In this document: positions 7,259-8,174 of the stretch, piece by piece
Position numbering within the stretch: position 1 is the first letter of the stretch
Layout of the letters: every line of letters begins with the position of its first letter
Source: Planctomycetota bacterium
GTDB lineage: Bacteria; Planctomycetota; Planctomycetia; Isosphaerales; Isosphaeraceae
Reading direction: 5' to 3'
Length of the DNA stretch: 8,174 bases
NCBI GenBank assembly: GCA_021807585.1
Contig: JAKBCQ010000073.1
Coordinates: 1 to 8,174, forward strand
Position numbers and translations under genes: made by a program
The notes under the pieces: generated by a model
The model's input: the letters and a program-made list of their open reading frames with translations, nothing else
Told to the model about the DNA's origin: nothing
Databases searched by the model: none

Positions 7259-8019
7259 AGGTATTTGCAGATCCTCATTTCAGGAGGTTCATCGAAGCTT
7301 GGGGAATCGTTTCGCCGACGATCGAATTCAGATCCCTCTCGGCCGAGACGATTCAAGTCGGTCTTCGCAGAGCGATCGACAACGTCATTTGTAACCGATC
7401 GCGTTCCGGCCGGCCACCTTGGAGCGGGGTATGGACCGGCGCGGGGGATGCAATCGCCGCCGTTTCGCGTGTCATGATCGAAGCCGTCGTGGGATCGACG
7501 TCGAGTGATTCGCCAATCTGAAATTCAGCCCGGCTTTCCCGATTGGAGGGGACATTCGTTTGACGACCGATGATTCGAGATCGAACATCGACCGGTCTGT
7601 TCCGGAGTTACAGAAGTAGAACCAAGCACGTCGATCGGCGGAATTCGTTCCGGATCAAAGTCGTATCTCATTCCCGATCGAGATCCGGTCGGAGCCGCCG
7701 ATCACCCTCCAACGATGATTCTAATAACCAAAGAGTTAAAGACGATCGTTTTATGATATACGAAAACCCTATCGCTTTATCACAAAAAAACACATGAAAA
7801 ACAAGCCTTTCAATCTTCCGGAAAGCCCCTCCCAAAAAATCGACAACACCGGAAAACGCGTCTTGCAATCCGATCGCGCGGTCGTAATCGTATAAGTTTT
7901 AGACCGATCGACGTGATTCGGAACTTCACGATTCACCTACCGATCGATCGACTCTCGGCGGTTACCCCCCACCGCCCCCGCGTCGTCCTCAGGTTTGGTT
8001 TGGGTCGTGAGAACATATC
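7259..8019. other. Intergenic region with no convincing gene
   Basis: No frame on either strand has the composition of the neighbouring genes, a ribosome site and a recognisable product together. The part next to 7258 should hold the promoter and leader of the AsmA-like gene, but no good -35/-10 pair was found. A perfect palindrome TCTCGGCCGAGA lies at 7337-7348, about 80 bases before that gene. The stretch near 7725-7830 is clearly AT-rich compared with its surroundings and contains TATGAT (7752-7757) without a clear -35 partner. The region is dense in CGATCG. Confidence 0.6.
7337..7348. promoter_or_regulatory. Perfect 12-base palindrome upstream of the AsmA-like gene
   Basis: TCTCGGCCGAGA is fully self-complementary and sits about 80 bases before the ATG at 7258, where an operator could lie. 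No partner regulator is visible. Short GC-rich palindromes occur by chance in such DNA, so confidence is low. Confidence 0.2.
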
Positions 8020-8056
8020 TCCGGGAGGGCGAGGCGCCGTCCGAGCCGGCGTTTGT
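8020..8056 (+). repeat. Intergenic palindromic repeat, direct copy 1
   Basis: This 37-base unit begins TCCGGGAGGGCGAGGCGCCG and ends GAGCCGGCGTTTGT. It matches copy 2 (8129-8165) at 36 of 37 positions; the only change is T8040 versus A8149. Inside it, CGCCG (8035-8039) can pair with CGGCG around a seven-base loop. GGGAGGGCGAGG-type units are, from memory, common between genes in planctomycete genomes; this could not be checked. Confidence 0.85.
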
Positions 8057-8077
8057 GAAAATCAATTCGTTGAAATG

Positions 8078-8102
8078 GGCTCACACGGCGGTTCGCCCTC
8101 CC
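8078..8102 (-). repeat. Intergenic palindromic repeat, diverged inverted copy
   Basis: Read on the minus strand, this 25-base segment starts GGGAGGGCGAACCGCCG and ends GTGAGCC. It agrees with bases 8023-8047 of copy 1 at 21 of 25 positions, the first ten identical. It lies between the two direct copies in opposite orientation, so either neighbour could pair with it through GGGAGGGCGA/TCGCCCTCCC. Confidence 0.7.
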
Positions 8103-8128
8103 TTCAGATCACCGGCAGCGGCGTGCTT

Positions 8129-8165
8129 TCCGGGAGGGCGAGGCGCCGACCGAGCCGGCGTTTGT
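8129..8165 (+). repeat. Intergenic palindromic repeat, direct copy 2
   Basis: This second copy of the 37-base unit starts 109 bases after copy 1 and differs from it at one position. With the inverted copy at 8078-8102 it completes a plus-minus-plus array. The window ends nine bases later, so further copies may follow. Confidence 0.85.
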
Positions 8166-8174
8166 CCGACTGAT

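Noticed and set aside
7282..7297. AGGAGG on the plus strand near 7282 as a ribosome site
   Set aside because: The nearest start is a TTG 11 bases on, opening a frame of only about 31 codons with no recognisable content.
7353..7475. 40-codon minus-strand frame just upstream of the AsmA-like gene
   Set aside because: It has no Shine-Dalgarno sequence and no recognisable motif; the length is expected by chance.
7668..7868. 66-codon minus-strand frame in the AT-rich patch
   Set aside because: It has no ribosome site, no recognisable fold and no supporting neighbour. The less Arg-rich composition follows from local AT richness.
7913..8173. 86-codon plus-strand frame at the right edge
   Set aside because: Much of it is made of the intergenic repeat units (SGRARRRPSRR-like translation), it has no ribosome site, and the frame is explained by the repeats.

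Overview
The window looks like a chromosomal segment of a planctomycete (phylum Planctomycetota, possibly near Isosphaeraceae; the family-level guess is weak). The main reason is the 1309-residue secreted protein at 972-4901. It joins a sugar-dehydrogenase-like propeller, HEAT-type repeats and a C-terminal CxxCH haem domain, an architecture typical of the Planctomycetes-Verrucomicrobia-Chlamydiae (PVC) group. The GC-rich sequence, large exported proteins and long intergenic spaces fit. No phage, transposon, CRISPR, tRNA or rRNA signal was found.

Left part (1-906): a divergent pair. A DsrE-family protein with a signal peptide runs leftward off the window edge. An ArsR-family repressor runs rightward. 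Between them lies a compact regulatory region with facing promoter-like elements and an imperfect palindrome at 425-442. That palindrome overlaps the -35 box of the dsrE-like gene and the predicted start point of arsR. The simplest reading is an autoregulated ArsR switch controlling an exported sulfur-handling protein.

Middle part (972-7258): two large leftward genes, an AsmA-like membrane-anchored protein (5099-7258) followed by the PVC-type cytochrome/dehydrogenase (972-4901). They are 197 bases apart, and the gap holds a perfect 14-base palindrome and a separate hairpin, so they may be transcribed separately. The arsR and cytochrome genes converge with 65 bases between them.

Right part (7259-8174): 916 bases without a convincing gene. 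An AT-rich patch lies near 7725-7830. At the extreme right is a composite repeat: two near-identical 37-base direct copies flanking a diverged inverted copy. The palindrome CGATCG is strikingly frequent in this non-coding stretch and appears common across the window.

No new multi-gene system can be claimed. The best leads are the ArsR/secreted-DsrE switch, the three-copy palindromic repeat and the CGATCG enrichment.
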